From Cellvibrio zantedeschiae (lineage in GTDB: Bacteria > Pseudomonadota > Gammaproteobacteria > Pseudomonadales > Cellvibrionaceae), in assembly GCF_014652535.1 (NCBI RefSeq), contig NZ_BMYZ01000001.1:558001-622000 (forward strand): a DNA stretch of 64,000 nt, given 5' to 3'. Positions 17,887-26,342 of this stretch are shown in pieces (position 1 is the stretch's first letter; each line of letters begins with the position of its first letter). A program made the position numbers and the translations under genes. The notes beneath the pieces are model-generated. The model was given only the letters and a program-made list of their open reading frames with translations. It did no database searches and was not told the origin of the DNA.

Positions 17887-18519
17887 GTGGCTTTATCCAT
17901 AGATCAAATCTTGAAAGTAGCACCGGTTGTACCGGTAATGGTTGTTGAGCGCATCGAAGACGCCGTACCTCTGGCAAAAGCGCTTTACGCTGGCGGCTTG
18001 AAGGTTTTGGAAATCACCCTGCGTACTCCTTGCGCACTGGATGCTATCACCGCCATGGTTGAGGCATTGCCAGAAGATGCAGTGATTGGTGCAGGCACCA
18101 TCATCACCCCAAAAGATTTGGATGCAGCAATTAAAGCGGGTTCTACCTTTTTGGTAAGCCCAGGCACAACACCAGCCTTGATCGAAGCCGCTAAAGCGAG
18201 CCCGGTTCCTCTTTTGGCTGGTGTTGCGACTCCAACTGAAGCTATGAATTTGTATGTGCAAGGTTTCACTCACCAGAAGTTCTTCCCCGCGGAAGCAGCA
18301 GGTGGTGTACCTATGTTGAAGTCTATCGGTGGCCCCTTGCCGCAAATTACTTTCTGCCCAACTGGCGGTATTGATTTGGCGAAAGCGCCAAGCTACCTCG
18401 CCCTGCCAAACGTAGCATGCGTAGGCGGAACCTGGATGGCTCCAAAAGAATTGATGAAAGCTGGTCGTTGGGATGAAATTGAACGTCTTGCTCGCGAAGC
18501 AGCAAGCTTGCCACGCTAA
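17887..18519 (+). CDS. eda: KDPG/KHG aldolase
   Basis: 210 aa from a GTG with GAGGAA upstream. It cleaves 2-keto-3-deoxy-6-phosphogluconate to pyruvate and glyceraldehyde-3-P. The class I aldolase residues are readable: Glu in LEITLRTP (near residue 46) and the Schiff-base Lys in HQKFFPAEAAGG (near residue 134). GAGTII and CPTGGI phosphate-side motifs are also present. It follows pgl by 55 bp and precedes gap, completing the Entner-Doudoroff branch and passing its product to GAPDH. Confidence 0.96.
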   Translation: MALSIDQILKVAPVVPVMVVERIEDAVPLAKALYAGGLKVLEITLRTPCALDAITAMVEALPEDAVIGAGTIITPKDLDAAIKAGSTFLVSPGTTPALIEAAKASPVPLLAGVATPTEAMNLYVQGFTHQKFFPAEAAGGVPMLKSIGGPLPQITFCPTGGIDLAKAPSYLALPNVACVGGTWMAPKELMKAGRWDEIERLAREAASLPR

Positions 18520-18616
18520 TTAACGACAAATCCTCAGCAATGAAAGTCGCTGGGCTAACAAATTTTAAAAGATGAATATCCCGCAGTGGATACCACAATT
18601 GACTTAGGAGCAACAA

Positions 18617-19624
18617 ATGACTATCAGAGTGGCAATTAACGGTTATGGTCGTATCGGTCGCAACGTACTTCGCGCCCTATATGAATCAGGCAAGCGCGAA
18701 CAAATCCAAATCGTTGGTATTAACGATCTCGGTGATGCACATTTGAATGCTCACCTTACCAAATACGATTCAGTGCACGGTCAATTCAACGGTACCGTGA
18801 AATACGAAGGCGAATTCATGTACGTGAACGGCGATGCAATCCGCATTACCGCTGAGCGTGACCCAGCTAAGTTGCCTTGGGGCGAGTTGAACGTAGATGT
18901 TGTTTACGAATGTACCGGTATTTTCACTAGCAAAGATAAAGCAGGTTTGCATTTGTCTGCTGGCGCGAAGAAAGTGATCATTTCTGCTCCGGGTACTGAT
19001 GTTGATGCAACCGTAGTATTCGGTGTAAACAACAAAGTGTTGAAAGCAACTGACACCATTATTTCTAACGCATCTTGCACCACCAACTGCTTGGCTCCTG
19101 TTGCCAAAGTGTTGAACGATAACTTCGGTATCGTTCAAGGTTCTATGACCACTATTCACTCATACACCAACGATCAAGTCTTGTCTGATGTTTTCCATAA
19201 AGACATCTATCGCGCTCGTTCAGCAACTCAATCAATGATCCCAACCACTACCGGTGCTGCAAAAGCAGTAGGTTTGGTGTTGCCAGAATTGAAAGGCAAG
19301 TTGGATGGTATTTCTGTTCGTGTACCAACTATCAACGTATCTTTGGTTGACCTGAACGTGTTGGTTGAGAAAGATGTTTCTGTTGAATCGATCAACGCAG
19401 CAATGCGTAAAGCCGCTGATCTCGAAATGCCAGGCGTTCTGGCTTATGTTGATGAGCCGTTAGTTTCTATCGATTACAACCACAATCCACACTCTTCAAA
19501 CTACGACTCTTTGCAAACTAAAGTGTACGGCAAGTGGGTAAAAGTATTGGCTTGGTATGACAACGAGTGGGGCTTCTCTAACCGCATGTTGGACAACACC
19601 CTTGCGTTGATGTCAGCTAAATAA
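18617..19624 (+). CDS. gap: Glyceraldehyde-3-phosphate dehydrogenase, type I
   Basis: 335 aa. NAD-dependent oxidation and phosphorylation of glyceraldehyde-3-P. The N-terminal Rossmann motif is [14 protein letters not shown], and the catalytic Cys lies in [11 protein letters not shown] near residues 152-162. [12 protein letters not shown] closes the protein. AGGAGC precedes the ATG. Codon choice is strongly biased, as for highly expressed genes. It takes the product of the upstream KDPG aldolase and is followed 16 nt later by pyk, so the two are surely co-transcribed. Confidence 0.98.
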   Translation: MTIRVAINGYGRIGRNVLRALYESGKREQIQIVGINDLGDAHLNAHLTKYDSVHGQFNGTVKYEGEFMYVNGDAIRITAERDPAKLPWGELNVDVVYECTGIFTSKDKAGLHLSAGAKKVIISAPGTDVDATVVFGVNNKVLKATDTIISNASCTTNCLAPVAKVLNDNFGIVQGSMTTIHSYTNDQVLSDVFHKDIYRARSATQSMIPTTTGAAKAVGLVLPELKGKLDGISVRVPTINVSLVDLNVLVEKDVSVESINAAMRKAADLEMPGVLAYVDEPLVSIDYNHNPHSSNYDSLQTKVYGKWVKVLAWYDNEWGFSNRMLDNTLALMSAK

Positions 19625-19640
19625 TAAAAGAGAAATCATC

Positions 19641-21074
19641 ATGTTAAGACGTACCAAGATCGTCAGTACCCTCGGCCCGGCTTCAGAGTCGCCCGAAGTT
19701 TTAGAACAGTTGATTCTTGCTGGTGTGAACGTAGTTCGTTTGAACTTCTCGCACGGTTCACCGGAAGACCACAAGCGTCGCGCTGAAATGGTTCGCGAGC
19801 TGGCTGCAAAACACAACAAATATGTTGCTGTGTTGGGCGACCTGCAAGGTCCAAAAATCCGCGTAGCGCGTTTTGCCCAAGGCAAAATTCATTTGAACGT
19901 GGGCGATAAATTTGTACTGGATGCGTCGCTTGAGCGCGATGCGGGTAACCAGGATCAAGTGGGTATCGACTACAAAGAATTGCCGAACGACTGTAAGCCA
20001 GGCGATATGTTGTTGCTCGACGACGGTCGCGTAGTGTTGAAAGTAGATCGCATCGAAGGCACTCGCATTTACACCACAACAGCTGTTGGTGGTCCTTTGT
20101 CAAACAACAAAGGTATCAACCGTCAAGGTGGTGGCTTGACTGCGCCGGCGCTGACTGAAAAAGACATGGCCGACATCAAAACTGCAGCAGAAATTGATGT
20201 GGACTACTTGGCCGTATCTTTCCCGCGTTCTGCAGAAGATATGAACTTCGCGCGTAAATTGATGGAAGAAGCTGGCGGCCGCGCTGGTTTGGTTTCCAAA
20301 GTTGAACGTGCGGAAGCCGTTGCTGACAATGAAACTCTTGATGACATTATTCGCGCATCTGACGCGGTAATGGTTGCCCGTGGTGACTTGGGTGTTGAGA
20401 TTGGCGATGCAGCTTTGATTGGTGTGCAAAAACGCATTATTGAGCGTTCACGTGCATTGAACAAAGTGGTGATCACTGCGACCCAAATGATGGAGTCCAT
20501 GATCAACAGCCCGTTGCCAACTCGCGCAGAAGTATTCGACGTAGCTAACGCCGTGTTGGATGGTACTGATGCGGTGATGTTGTCTGCTGAGACTGCTGCC
20601 GGTAGCTACCCAGTGCAAACTGTTGAAGCTATGGTGCGTATTATTCTTGGTGCAGAAGAGCATCCAACCGCGAGTTTCGATAAATACCGTATGGACGAAG
20701 CTTTCAATTCAATTGATGAGTCAATTGCCTTGGCTGCGATGTTCACTGCAAACCATTTGGACGGCGTTAAAGCGATTATCTGTTTGACTGAATCTGGCAG
20801 CACGCCACGTTTGATGTCGCGTGTTGGTTCGCAATTGCCAATTTTCGCTTTCTCTCGTCACGTGAGCACGCAACGTAAAGTTGCTCTGTATCGCGGTGTT
20901 CACCCGGTTGCGTTTGATACCGCTGGTGTTCCCTGTGCAGAAGATTTCGCGCGCGCGATTGATTTGTTGAAAACCAAAGGCGTTGTTGCAAGCGGCGATT
21001 TGGTGATTGTCTCTAACGGTGATACTACCGTTCTGGGCGGCACCAACACCATGAAAGTGTTGCGTGTAGCTTAA
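19641..21074 (+). CDS. pyk: Pyruvate kinase
   Basis: 477 aa, full-length bacterial pyruvate kinase (type II/PykA-like). It converts PEP + ADP to pyruvate + [22 protein letters not shown] starts the TIM barrel, [13 protein letters not shown] follows, and [12 protein letters not shown] carries metal- and substrate-binding residues near 237-248. The signature [14 protein letters not shown] lies near 310. The C-terminal domain is complete. It is the last gene of the seven-gene glucose block, followed by a strong terminator. Confidence 0.97.
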   Translation: MLRRTKIVSTLGPASESPEVLEQLILAGVNVVRLNFSHGSPEDHKRRAEMVRELAAKHNKYVAVLGDLQGPKIRVARFAQGKIHLNVGDKFVLDASLERDAGNQDQVGIDYKELPNDCKPGDMLLLDDGRVVLKVDRIEGTRIYTTTAVGGPLSNNKGINRQGGGLTAPALTEKDMADIKTAAEIDVDYLAVSFPRSAEDMNFARKLMEEAGGRAGLVSKVERAEAVADNETLDDIIRASDAVMVARGDLGVEIGDAALIGVQKRIIERSRALNKVVITATQMMESMINSPLPTRAEVFDVANAVLDGTDAVMLSAETAAGSYPVQTVEAMVRIILGAEEHPTASFDKYRMDEAFNSIDESIALAAMFTANHLDGVKAIICLTESGSTPRLMSRVGSQLPIFAFSRHVSTQRKVALYRGVHPVAFDTAGVPCAEDFARAIDLLKTKGVVASGDLVIVSNGDTTVLGGTNTMKVLRVA

Positions 21075-21093
21075 TTCGTTTTAGCAATCGCAT

Positions 21094-21124
21094 AAAAAAA
21101 CGGCAGCTGGTCTGCCGTTTTTTA
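21094..21124 (+). terminator. Intrinsic terminator after pyk
   Basis: A-run, stem CGGCAG with 5-nt loop and CTGCCG, then TTTTTT. It lies 20-50 nt after the pyk stop and ends the glucose catabolic transcript. Confidence 0.92.
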
Positions 21125-21152
21125 TTGCCCTAAAAAAAATCAGGCCAATACG

Positions 21153-21722
21153 TTGATTGAGCAGCCTTTAACAATTAATGAAAGAAAGTATCTTTTAACT
21201 AGAGTGACTACCGGTACTTTGGTGGGGGTGTTTTTGTTATGTCTGCCGTTGTTGTTTTGCCTGCTTGATTTCAGTCAGTTCGAAAGTTTTTGGTTTTTTC
21301 TATTTATCAAAAATGGTCTAACCCTAATTTGGCTAATCGGGCTTCTGCTGCTCTTAATTAAAGTGTTAAGTTTTTATTTGTATATTCTGCGTAACCACAT
21401 CCAGAAAATAACAGATGAGTTCAAAATTACTCGCAAAGAAAAGCGTACAACCACCTTTGATACGGGATCAGATTCGCATTATTTCTATATCGATTTGGTG
21501 TCTGCAAAACACAAGTTTCGATTGCAAATAGATTTACAAGATTACGAAAAGCTAAAAGAAAATGAGCTGGTGCTACTGCACTATTTTTCACATATTTATC
21601 TATTGATCAGCGCAGAACATTGCGGCAGTCCTTTGGGTTTTATTGAGGCAAGTGTTGTTGATACGAAACCTCGTTTTGTGTTTTTATGGAGTCATATTTT
21701 CTCGCGTTATTTCCGTCGTTAA
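21153..21722 (+). CDS. Hypothetical two-TM membrane protein
   Basis: 189 aa from a TTG; no ATG is available near the start and the ribosome site is weak, so the start is uncertain. Two hydrophobic helices lie at about residues 20-42 and 50-78 (FIKNGLTLIWLIGLLLLLIK), followed by a soluble beta-rich domain of about 100 residues. I recognise no family; it resembles small membrane-anchored domains of the DUF/NfeD-like kind only in layout. It ends 24 nt before the ATG of the M23 peptidase gene, so the two may be co-transcribed. Confidence 0.55.
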   Translation: MIEQPLTINERKYLLTRVTTGTLVGVFLLCLPLLFCLLDFSQFESFWFFLFIKNGLTLIWLIGLLLLLIKVLSFYLYILRNHIQKITDEFKITRKEKRTTTFDTGSDSHYFYIDLVSAKHKFRLQIDLQDYEKLKENELVLLHYFSHIYLLISAEHCGSPLGFIEASVVDTKPRFVFLWSHIFSRYFRR

Positions 21723-21745
21723 ATGTCAATCCAGGTGAGCGATTT

Positions 21746-22546
21746 ATGCGTTTAGTGGTTTTAGTGTTGTCAGCTTTGCTCTGTGCGCCTGCATCCTTTG
21801 CTTTGGAAATGACTGGCGAATGGAAGCAGGGCGCTGTGCTGATCGGGCAAGTAAAGCCAGGTACGGTCGTGGAATATAAGCAGCGCAAATTACAGTTAAC
21901 AACTGATGGAAAATTTGTGATCGGTTTGGGGCGCGATGCTGCAGAAACCGCTGTTATCACCACAACGATTAAAGGCAAAGTTGAACATCATAGCTTTGCT
22001 GTTAAAGCACGCACTTATGATATTCAGCGTGTAGAGGGCGTTCCGCAGGCGACTGTAGAGCCTAATCCAGAACAAGATGCACGCATTGCCCGCGAAGCCG
22101 CATTAGTAACAAGTGCGCGTAAAGTTGATTTGCCTCTTGATGCTTTTACCCAAAAATTTGAGTGGCCATTAGTTGGGCCGATTAGCGGTGTTTACGGCAG
22201 CCAGCGTGTTTACAACGGTATCCCCAAAGCACCACATTACGGTGTGGATATCGCCAAGCCCGTAGGGGCTTTAGTTAAGGCGCCAGCGGGTGGTGTTGTA
22301 ACCTTGGTTCACCCTGATATGTTTTTATCGGGCGGTACTTTGATTATTGACCATGGCCACGGCTTGTCCTCCACGTTTATCCACCTCAGTAAAATCCTTG
22401 TTAATGAGGGCGACAAGACTGAACAGGGGCAGGAGATTGCTTTGGTTGGCAAAACAGGCAGGGCATCTGGTCCGCATTTGCATTGGGCAATGAATTGGTT
22501 CGAAGAGCGTGTCGATCCGCAACTTCTGGTTCCGCCGCAACAATAA
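21746..22546 (+). CDS. M23-family peptidoglycan peptidase (LytM domain), exported
   Basis: 266 aa from the ATG at 21746 with AGGTGA upstream; the frame is open 20 codons further but overlaps the previous gene. A signal peptide (MRLVVLVLSALLCAPASFALE) directs it to the periplasm. The C-terminal LytM/M23 domain (from about residue 150) shows HYGVDIAKPVG with the zinc His and Asp, GHGLSSTFIHLSK, and SGPHLHWAMNW with the HxH motif. Zinc residues are intact, so it may be an active endopeptidase on peptide cross-bridges rather than an EnvC/NlpD-type activator. Confidence 0.88.
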   Translation: MRLVVLVLSALLCAPASFALEMTGEWKQGAVLIGQVKPGTVVEYKQRKLQLTTDGKFVIGLGRDAAETAVITTTIKGKVEHHSFAVKARTYDIQRVEGVPQATVEPNPEQDARIAREAALVTSARKVDLPLDAFTQKFEWPLVGPISGVYGSQRVYNGIPKAPHYGVDIAKPVGALVKAPAGGVVTLVHPDMFLSGGTLIIDHGHGLSSTFIHLSKILVNEGDKTEQGQEIALVGKTGRASGPHLHWAMNWFEERVDPQLLVPPQQ

Positions 22547-22712
22547 GCTCAAATTGAGAAGCACAACCTCTAAAAGGTGGTTTATTTCGTACAGATCGGG
22601 CAAATAATCGTCTATGCTGTGCGAAATAATGAAAACCGCGACAAGAGGCAGAACTAGCTACGGCGAATCTGTGTTCCAGGCGCTGTAACTATGAATTGGA
22701 GCTTTTCTGCCG

Positions 22713-23894
22713 GTGCAATCAACCACTGTGACATTTCTCAGTATTCTCGGTGAGATGGTCCAGACCTTGGGCGTCCTGTCGATCACCTTGCTGTTTCTCA
22801 TGCTGTACCGGGTTTTGCTGCGCGCTTATTTCTTGCGTTGGGCGCAGGCGTGGCTCGCGCTCCTGATTGCGCTATTCAGTTTGCATCTCGCCTTCTCGGT
22901 AGGCTCCCTGCGGTTTCTGGAAATCCTGTATTTTGCGGGCGAGTATGTTTTTGCGGCGCTTTTGTGGTTGGGCTTTGCCACTTTCCCCGAGCGCGATTTA
23001 TCGGTGCGTCGCCACCTCTATTGGCTCTTGCCTATCATCGGTATCTGGTCGCTCGCACTCAGTCTTTTTGGTGGCAATTTTGGCAATCGCTTTAGCCTTC
23101 ATGCCACAGCTTTCACGCTTGCGCTTATACCGGCGTGGATTGCGCTTTGTCGTCTACGATTGCCCGGCAACTATACCTGGGTAAAGCTGGCGGCGATCAC
23201 TTCGCTCCTAATGCTCATCCTGAATTTCGTGCTGGGCGCCAGCCCGATATTTTGGGGCGATTGGGCGCGGGGTGTCGTCCACGACAGCTACTTTGCCTTT
23301 CAATCTATCTTTGATTTAATGTTTGAAGTGTTGCTGGCGTTTAGCCTCTTGGTGATTGCGGCAGTGAATATGAAAGGTGAGCTGGAGCGCGCGAACGAAA
23401 TCCTGCAGGGCGAGCGCGACAATATGTCCATGCTTGCCAATCGCGATGCACTGACAGGTTGTTTGAATCGCCATGCTCTGGATGAACTACAAACCCGCTT
23501 GCGCGACCGCAGCGGTTTGGTGGCTATGGTGGATATCAATGATCTCAAACCGATCAACGACAACTTCGGCCATCACATCGGCGATGAAGCCATCTGCCGC
23601 GTAGCGCAAACCATTAAAGCCCATATGCGCTCGCAGGACTACTTTTTCCGTTACGGCGGTGATGAATTTGTGATTGTGTCTTTTGAAATGCAGGAAGTGG
23701 ATGCAGAGCAGCGTTTACAGGATATCCAGCGCAGTTTGGCTTCCCTGCCTATTACCGATCTTGTACCTTGCGTATTAAGTATTTCCTGGGGTATCCAGCA
23801 GTTTAGCGACGAACGAAGTTTCATTAAGGCCGTGCACGCAGCTGATAGCCTTATGTACCAGCAAAAATTAACCTTTCATCAAACGCCGATTTAA
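22713..23894 (+). CDS. Membrane-bound diguanylate cyclase (GGDEF)
   Basis: 393 aa from a GTG (GGAG 12 nt upstream); an ATG at 22755 is a possible alternative. The N-terminal 220 residues form about seven hydrophobic helices, a membrane sensor of unknown ligand. A short linker leads to the GGDEF domain from about residue 240: DALTGCLNRHALDEL, DINDLKPINDNFGHHIGDE and the intact active site RYGGDEFVIV. RSQD ends five residues before GGDEF, a product-inhibition I-site. It should make c-di-GMP and be feedback-inhibited. Monocistronic. Confidence 0.9.
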   Translation: MQSTTVTFLSILGEMVQTLGVLSITLLFLMLYRVLLRAYFLRWAQAWLALLIALFSLHLAFSVGSLRFLEILYFAGEYVFAALLWLGFATFPERDLSVRRHLYWLLPIIGIWSLALSLFGGNFGNRFSLHATAFTLALIPAWIALCRLRLPGNYTWVKLAAITSLLMLILNFVLGASPIFWGDWARGVVHDSYFAFQSIFDLMFEVLLAFSLLVIAAVNMKGELERANEILQGERDNMSMLANRDALTGCLNRHALDELQTRLRDRSGLVAMVDINDLKPINDNFGHHIGDEAICRVAQTIKAHMRSQDYFFRYGGDEFVIVSFEMQEVDAEQRLQDIQRSLASLPITDLVPCVLSISWGIQQFSDERSFIKAVHAADSLMYQQKLTFHQTPI

Positions 23895-23914
23895 TTTTTG
23901 AATCGGTAACTTTC

Positions 23915-24202
23915 CTACAAATCCTGATAGTAGTTGCTCACAGGTGCAGCGCTAAGATGCCGGGCAATGTTTTCCCAATCGCCTGAGGCCACGACTTTAT
24001 CAATATGAGTTATGTGTGCTGCTTTCGATACCCAGGATTCCAAAATCATAAATCGCTGCGGGTTATCCGCACAGACTTTTGCGTGTGCTTGCTGGCAACC
24101 GTCAACTGTTAGTAAATCTTGGCTGATGTTTTTTAATAATGCAGCAAAGCTTTGTGTGGCTTCCGGTTTAGTTTCAAAGGTAACAAGTACATTAATGCTC
24201 AT
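23915..24202 (-). CDS. Antibiotic biosynthesis monooxygenase (ABM)-domain protein
   Basis: 95 aa from the ATG at 24202, preceded by a GGGAAAA ribosome site. The single ABM/dimeric ferredoxin-like domain is recognisable from VLVTFETKPEATQSFAALL, the DGCQQAHAKVCADNPQRFMILESWVSKAAHITH segment, and the HLSAAPVSNYYQDL end. Such small proteins are dimeric, and some act on quinols or aromatic substrates, others have no known activity. It lies downstream of an AraC-type regulator on the same strand, which may control it. Confidence 0.75.
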   Translation of the reverse strand: MSINVLVTFETKPEATQSFAALLKNISQDLLTVDGCQQAHAKVCADNPQRFMILESWVSKAAHITHIDKVVASGDWENIARHLSAAPVSNYYQDL

Positions 24203-24308
24203 GATGTTTTCCCAATAAGATAAATAATCAACGCGACCAATATGCGTTAGCACTTATCCTAATGGGGATCGCGAGGTTTGCTTAAGTCTGGAAAAAAGAT
24301 TTTCTTGA

Positions 24309-25241
24309 TCAAAACTGCGAAATTTTTCGTAGTTCTACGAGGTACTGCGTCGGCGTGTTTGCGTAGCGCCGTTTAAATTCGCGATTGAAATGCTCAATGC
24401 TTTCAAAGCCGGAATTATAAGCCGCTTCGTTAGGGCGCATGCCTCGGTAAAGCAGTAAATTGCGCGCTTTCTCCAAACGTAAATCGCGCAGATAACGCAT
24501 GGGCGTAACACCCGCAACTTCGCGAAAATGATGCGCATAATGCGAAGTGCTCATTGCCGCCTGCTCAGCCAAATCGGCAATAGATAATGGGCGGTGCAAC
24601 TGCTCTTGCATAAACCTTATCGAATCCTGAATACGCATTGCCGAGCGGGAAATAACGGCTAAATCGCGAATGCGTGCGCCCGCATCAGATCGCAACAAGC
24701 GAACAATAATTTCTTCAATAATCAGCGGTGCAATCGTTTGTCGGTCAGGCAATGAATCTGTCGCGGCTAACAAACGACCGAGGGCATTTATGAGGTTGGG
24801 ATCAATCGACTGGGTGAAATTATCTGCAATTTTTTTAGTCGCAGTTGGCGGCATTTGATTAACCAGATTAGCTATAGCTTTTACCAAAATGTTAATCGGT
24901 AAATCGAGATGTATGGCGAGGTAAGGTTCGTTTTCGCTCGCCGTCACAACCGTGCCCTGGCATAAAGTTTCCGTACCTAAAATCAAATAATTGGATTCGT
25001 CATAGGTGAGGGTTTCGCGTTGCAGCAGCGCCATTTTTCTGCCTTGCAAAACGACCACTATGCCCGGCATAAGCATTTGTTTTTTCTGGTAGTGAATTGA
25101 CTGGGAAAATTTATAAAACCGCAGCCCATCGTAAAGCGAATCTGTACGGCCTTCAGCACTTGCTCGCACAGCAACTTGTTTGCGCAATTGGTCAAACTCT
25201 TGTGTTTGGCTGACCGCAATTTGGTGAGTCATTGTATTCAT
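24309..25241 (-). CDS. AraC-family transcriptional regulator
   Basis: 310 aa from an ATG with AGGAAG 7 nt upstream. The N-terminal AraC_N-type cupin region (residues 1-190) includes FYKFSQSIHYQKKQMLMPGIVVVLQGRK. The C-terminal double HTH (about 205-305) shows SIADLAEQAAMSTSHYAHHFREVAGVTPMRYLRDLRLEKARNLL and FESIEHFNREFKRRYANTP. It should bind DNA in response to a small ligand. It lies between ogt and the ABM-domain gene on the same strand, and the last is its most likely target. Confidence 0.88.
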   Translation of the reverse strand: MNTMTHQIAVSQTQEFDQLRKQVAVRASAEGRTDSLYDGLRFYKFSQSIHYQKKQMLMPGIVVVLQGRKMALLQRETLTYDESNYLILGTETLCQGTVVTASENEPYLAIHLDLPINILVKAIANLVNQMPPTATKKIADNFTQSIDPNLINALGRLLAATDSLPDRQTIAPLIIEEIIVRLLRSDAGARIRDLAVISRSAMRIQDSIRFMQEQLHRPLSIADLAEQAAMSTSHYAHHFREVAGVTPMRYLRDLRLEKARNLLLYRGMRPNEAAYNSGFESIEHFNREFKRRYANTPTQYLVELRKISQF

Positions 25242-25296
25242 GTGTGCTGCTTCCTAAAATTTCCTTACTTTTAAAACGCTTTAAAGCAGAGTGTTT

Positions 25297-25815
25297 TTAA
25301 AACAACGAATGTTGGTTGTGGCTGGTTACTGCAGTGTCTCGCCCTTCAAGTTTGAGAAGAATACGTTTGGCTTCAAGCCCGCCTGCAAAACCGGTCAAAC
25401 CGCCGTTCATTCCAATCACCCTGTGGCAGGGTGCAATGATTGAAATGGGGTTCCTGCCGTTGGCCGCACCTACCGCCCGCACGGCTTTTTCATTGCCAAT
25501 TTGATGGGCAATGTCGCTGTAGCTGCGGGTTTCGCCAAAAGGGATTGTCAGGAGTGCCTGCCATACCTGTTTCTGGAAATCTGTGCCGGCAAAATCCAGC
25601 TCCAACTCAAATTGAGTTCGCTGGCCAGCAAAATACTCTGCCAGTTGATGCTCTGTCTCGCACAGAATTGGATTGTCTTGTTCGGCTACAAGTTCGCCTA
25701 GCTTTACGCGGTTCTCGCGTTCGACCTCCCACAACACCGCCGCCAGCTTTGCACCACGTGCGACTAACGTAAGTTTGCCGACGGGTGAATCTATGATTTT
25801 AAAAGCGTGGGGCAT
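25297..25815 (-). CDS. ogt: Methylated-DNA-[protein]-cysteine S-methyltransferase
   Basis: 172 aa. Suicide repair protein that moves a methyl group from O6-methylguanine to its own cysteine. The active site IIAPCHRVIGMNGGLTGFAGGLEAKRILLKLE is complete, and the helix-turn-helix part with the Arg finger is GETRSYSDIAHQIGNEKAVRAVGAANGRNP. The Ogt length, without an Ada-type zinc domain, supports ogt. It is upstream of the AraC-family gene on the same strand, 55 nt apart, so co-transcription is possible. Confidence 0.93.
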   Translation of the reverse strand: MPHAFKIIDSPVGKLTLVARGAKLAAVLWEVERENRVKLGELVAEQDNPILCETEHQLAEYFAGQRTQFELELDFAGTDFQKQVWQALLTIPFGETRSYSDIAHQIGNEKAVRAVGAANGRNPISIIAPCHRVIGMNGGLTGFAGGLEAKRILLKLEGRDTAVTSHNQHSLF

Positions 25816-25960
25816 AGGAAAGCTCTGATGGAAATTTCGCGATTTTATGGGCTAGGGATTATTGCGGTAGATGGTTTTTAGGTAAAGCTTTCAGCATGGA
25901 AAAAGTCGTCCGAAGAGCACCTTGTTAAGCAGGAAAATATTGTGTCTCCTCATTGTGCAG

Positions 25961-25976
25961 GTAAGTAGTCCCTTAC
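25961..25976. promoter_or_regulatory. GTAAG-N6-CTTAC dyad in the ogt-ycaR gap
   Basis: The 303-bp gap 25816-26118 holds no ORF. It contains a perfect dyad GTAAG-TAGTCC-CTTAC, the core of a GacA/UvrY box lacking the outer T/A pair, and a small GCGGG/CCCGC hairpin near 26019-26045. Neither flank is GGA-rich, so a second CsrB-like RNA is not apparent. Confidence 0.3.
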
Positions 25977-26118
25977 TTTTGTGTCGATTCTCTATAAATT
26001 GCTAAAAACCATGCAAAATCAGCGGGATAAGCCCTTGATCCCCGCTTCAACTAGAGACACAGCAAGTGTCAGCGGTGTAAGATACCGCCCCCGGTTTGGC
26101 TATTGTCAGAGTTGATTT

Positions 26119-26325
26119 ATGATCGACAAAAAATTACTTAGCATCCTGGTATGTCCAGTTAGCAAAGCGGCGTTGGACTATAAACCAGAGCAGCAGGAGT
26201 TGATCTGCTGGACCAGCGGTTTGGCTTATCCCATCCGCGATGGTATTCCAGTGATGCTGGAAAACGAGGCTAGAAAAATAACCCTGGCCGAAAAAGAACA
26301 ACATCAAGCAACAAGTGCCCATTAA
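26119..26325 (+). CDS. ycaR: Trm112/UPF0434 family protein YcaR
   Basis: 68 aa. Small protein of the Trm112-like family: [21 protein letters not shown] at the start and [20 protein letters not shown] near the end. Most of the zinc-binding cysteines of the eukaryotic relatives are absent; one CPV remains, with CWTSG further on. In E. coli ycaR lies in an operon with lpxK and kdsB; here it precedes alaS by 17 nt. Function not established. Confidence 0.85.
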   Translation: MIDKKLLSILVCPVSKAALDYKPEQQELICWTSGLAYPIRDGIPVMLENEARKITLAEKEQHQATSAH

Positions 26326-26342
26326 CGTCTAGCGGAAGATTT

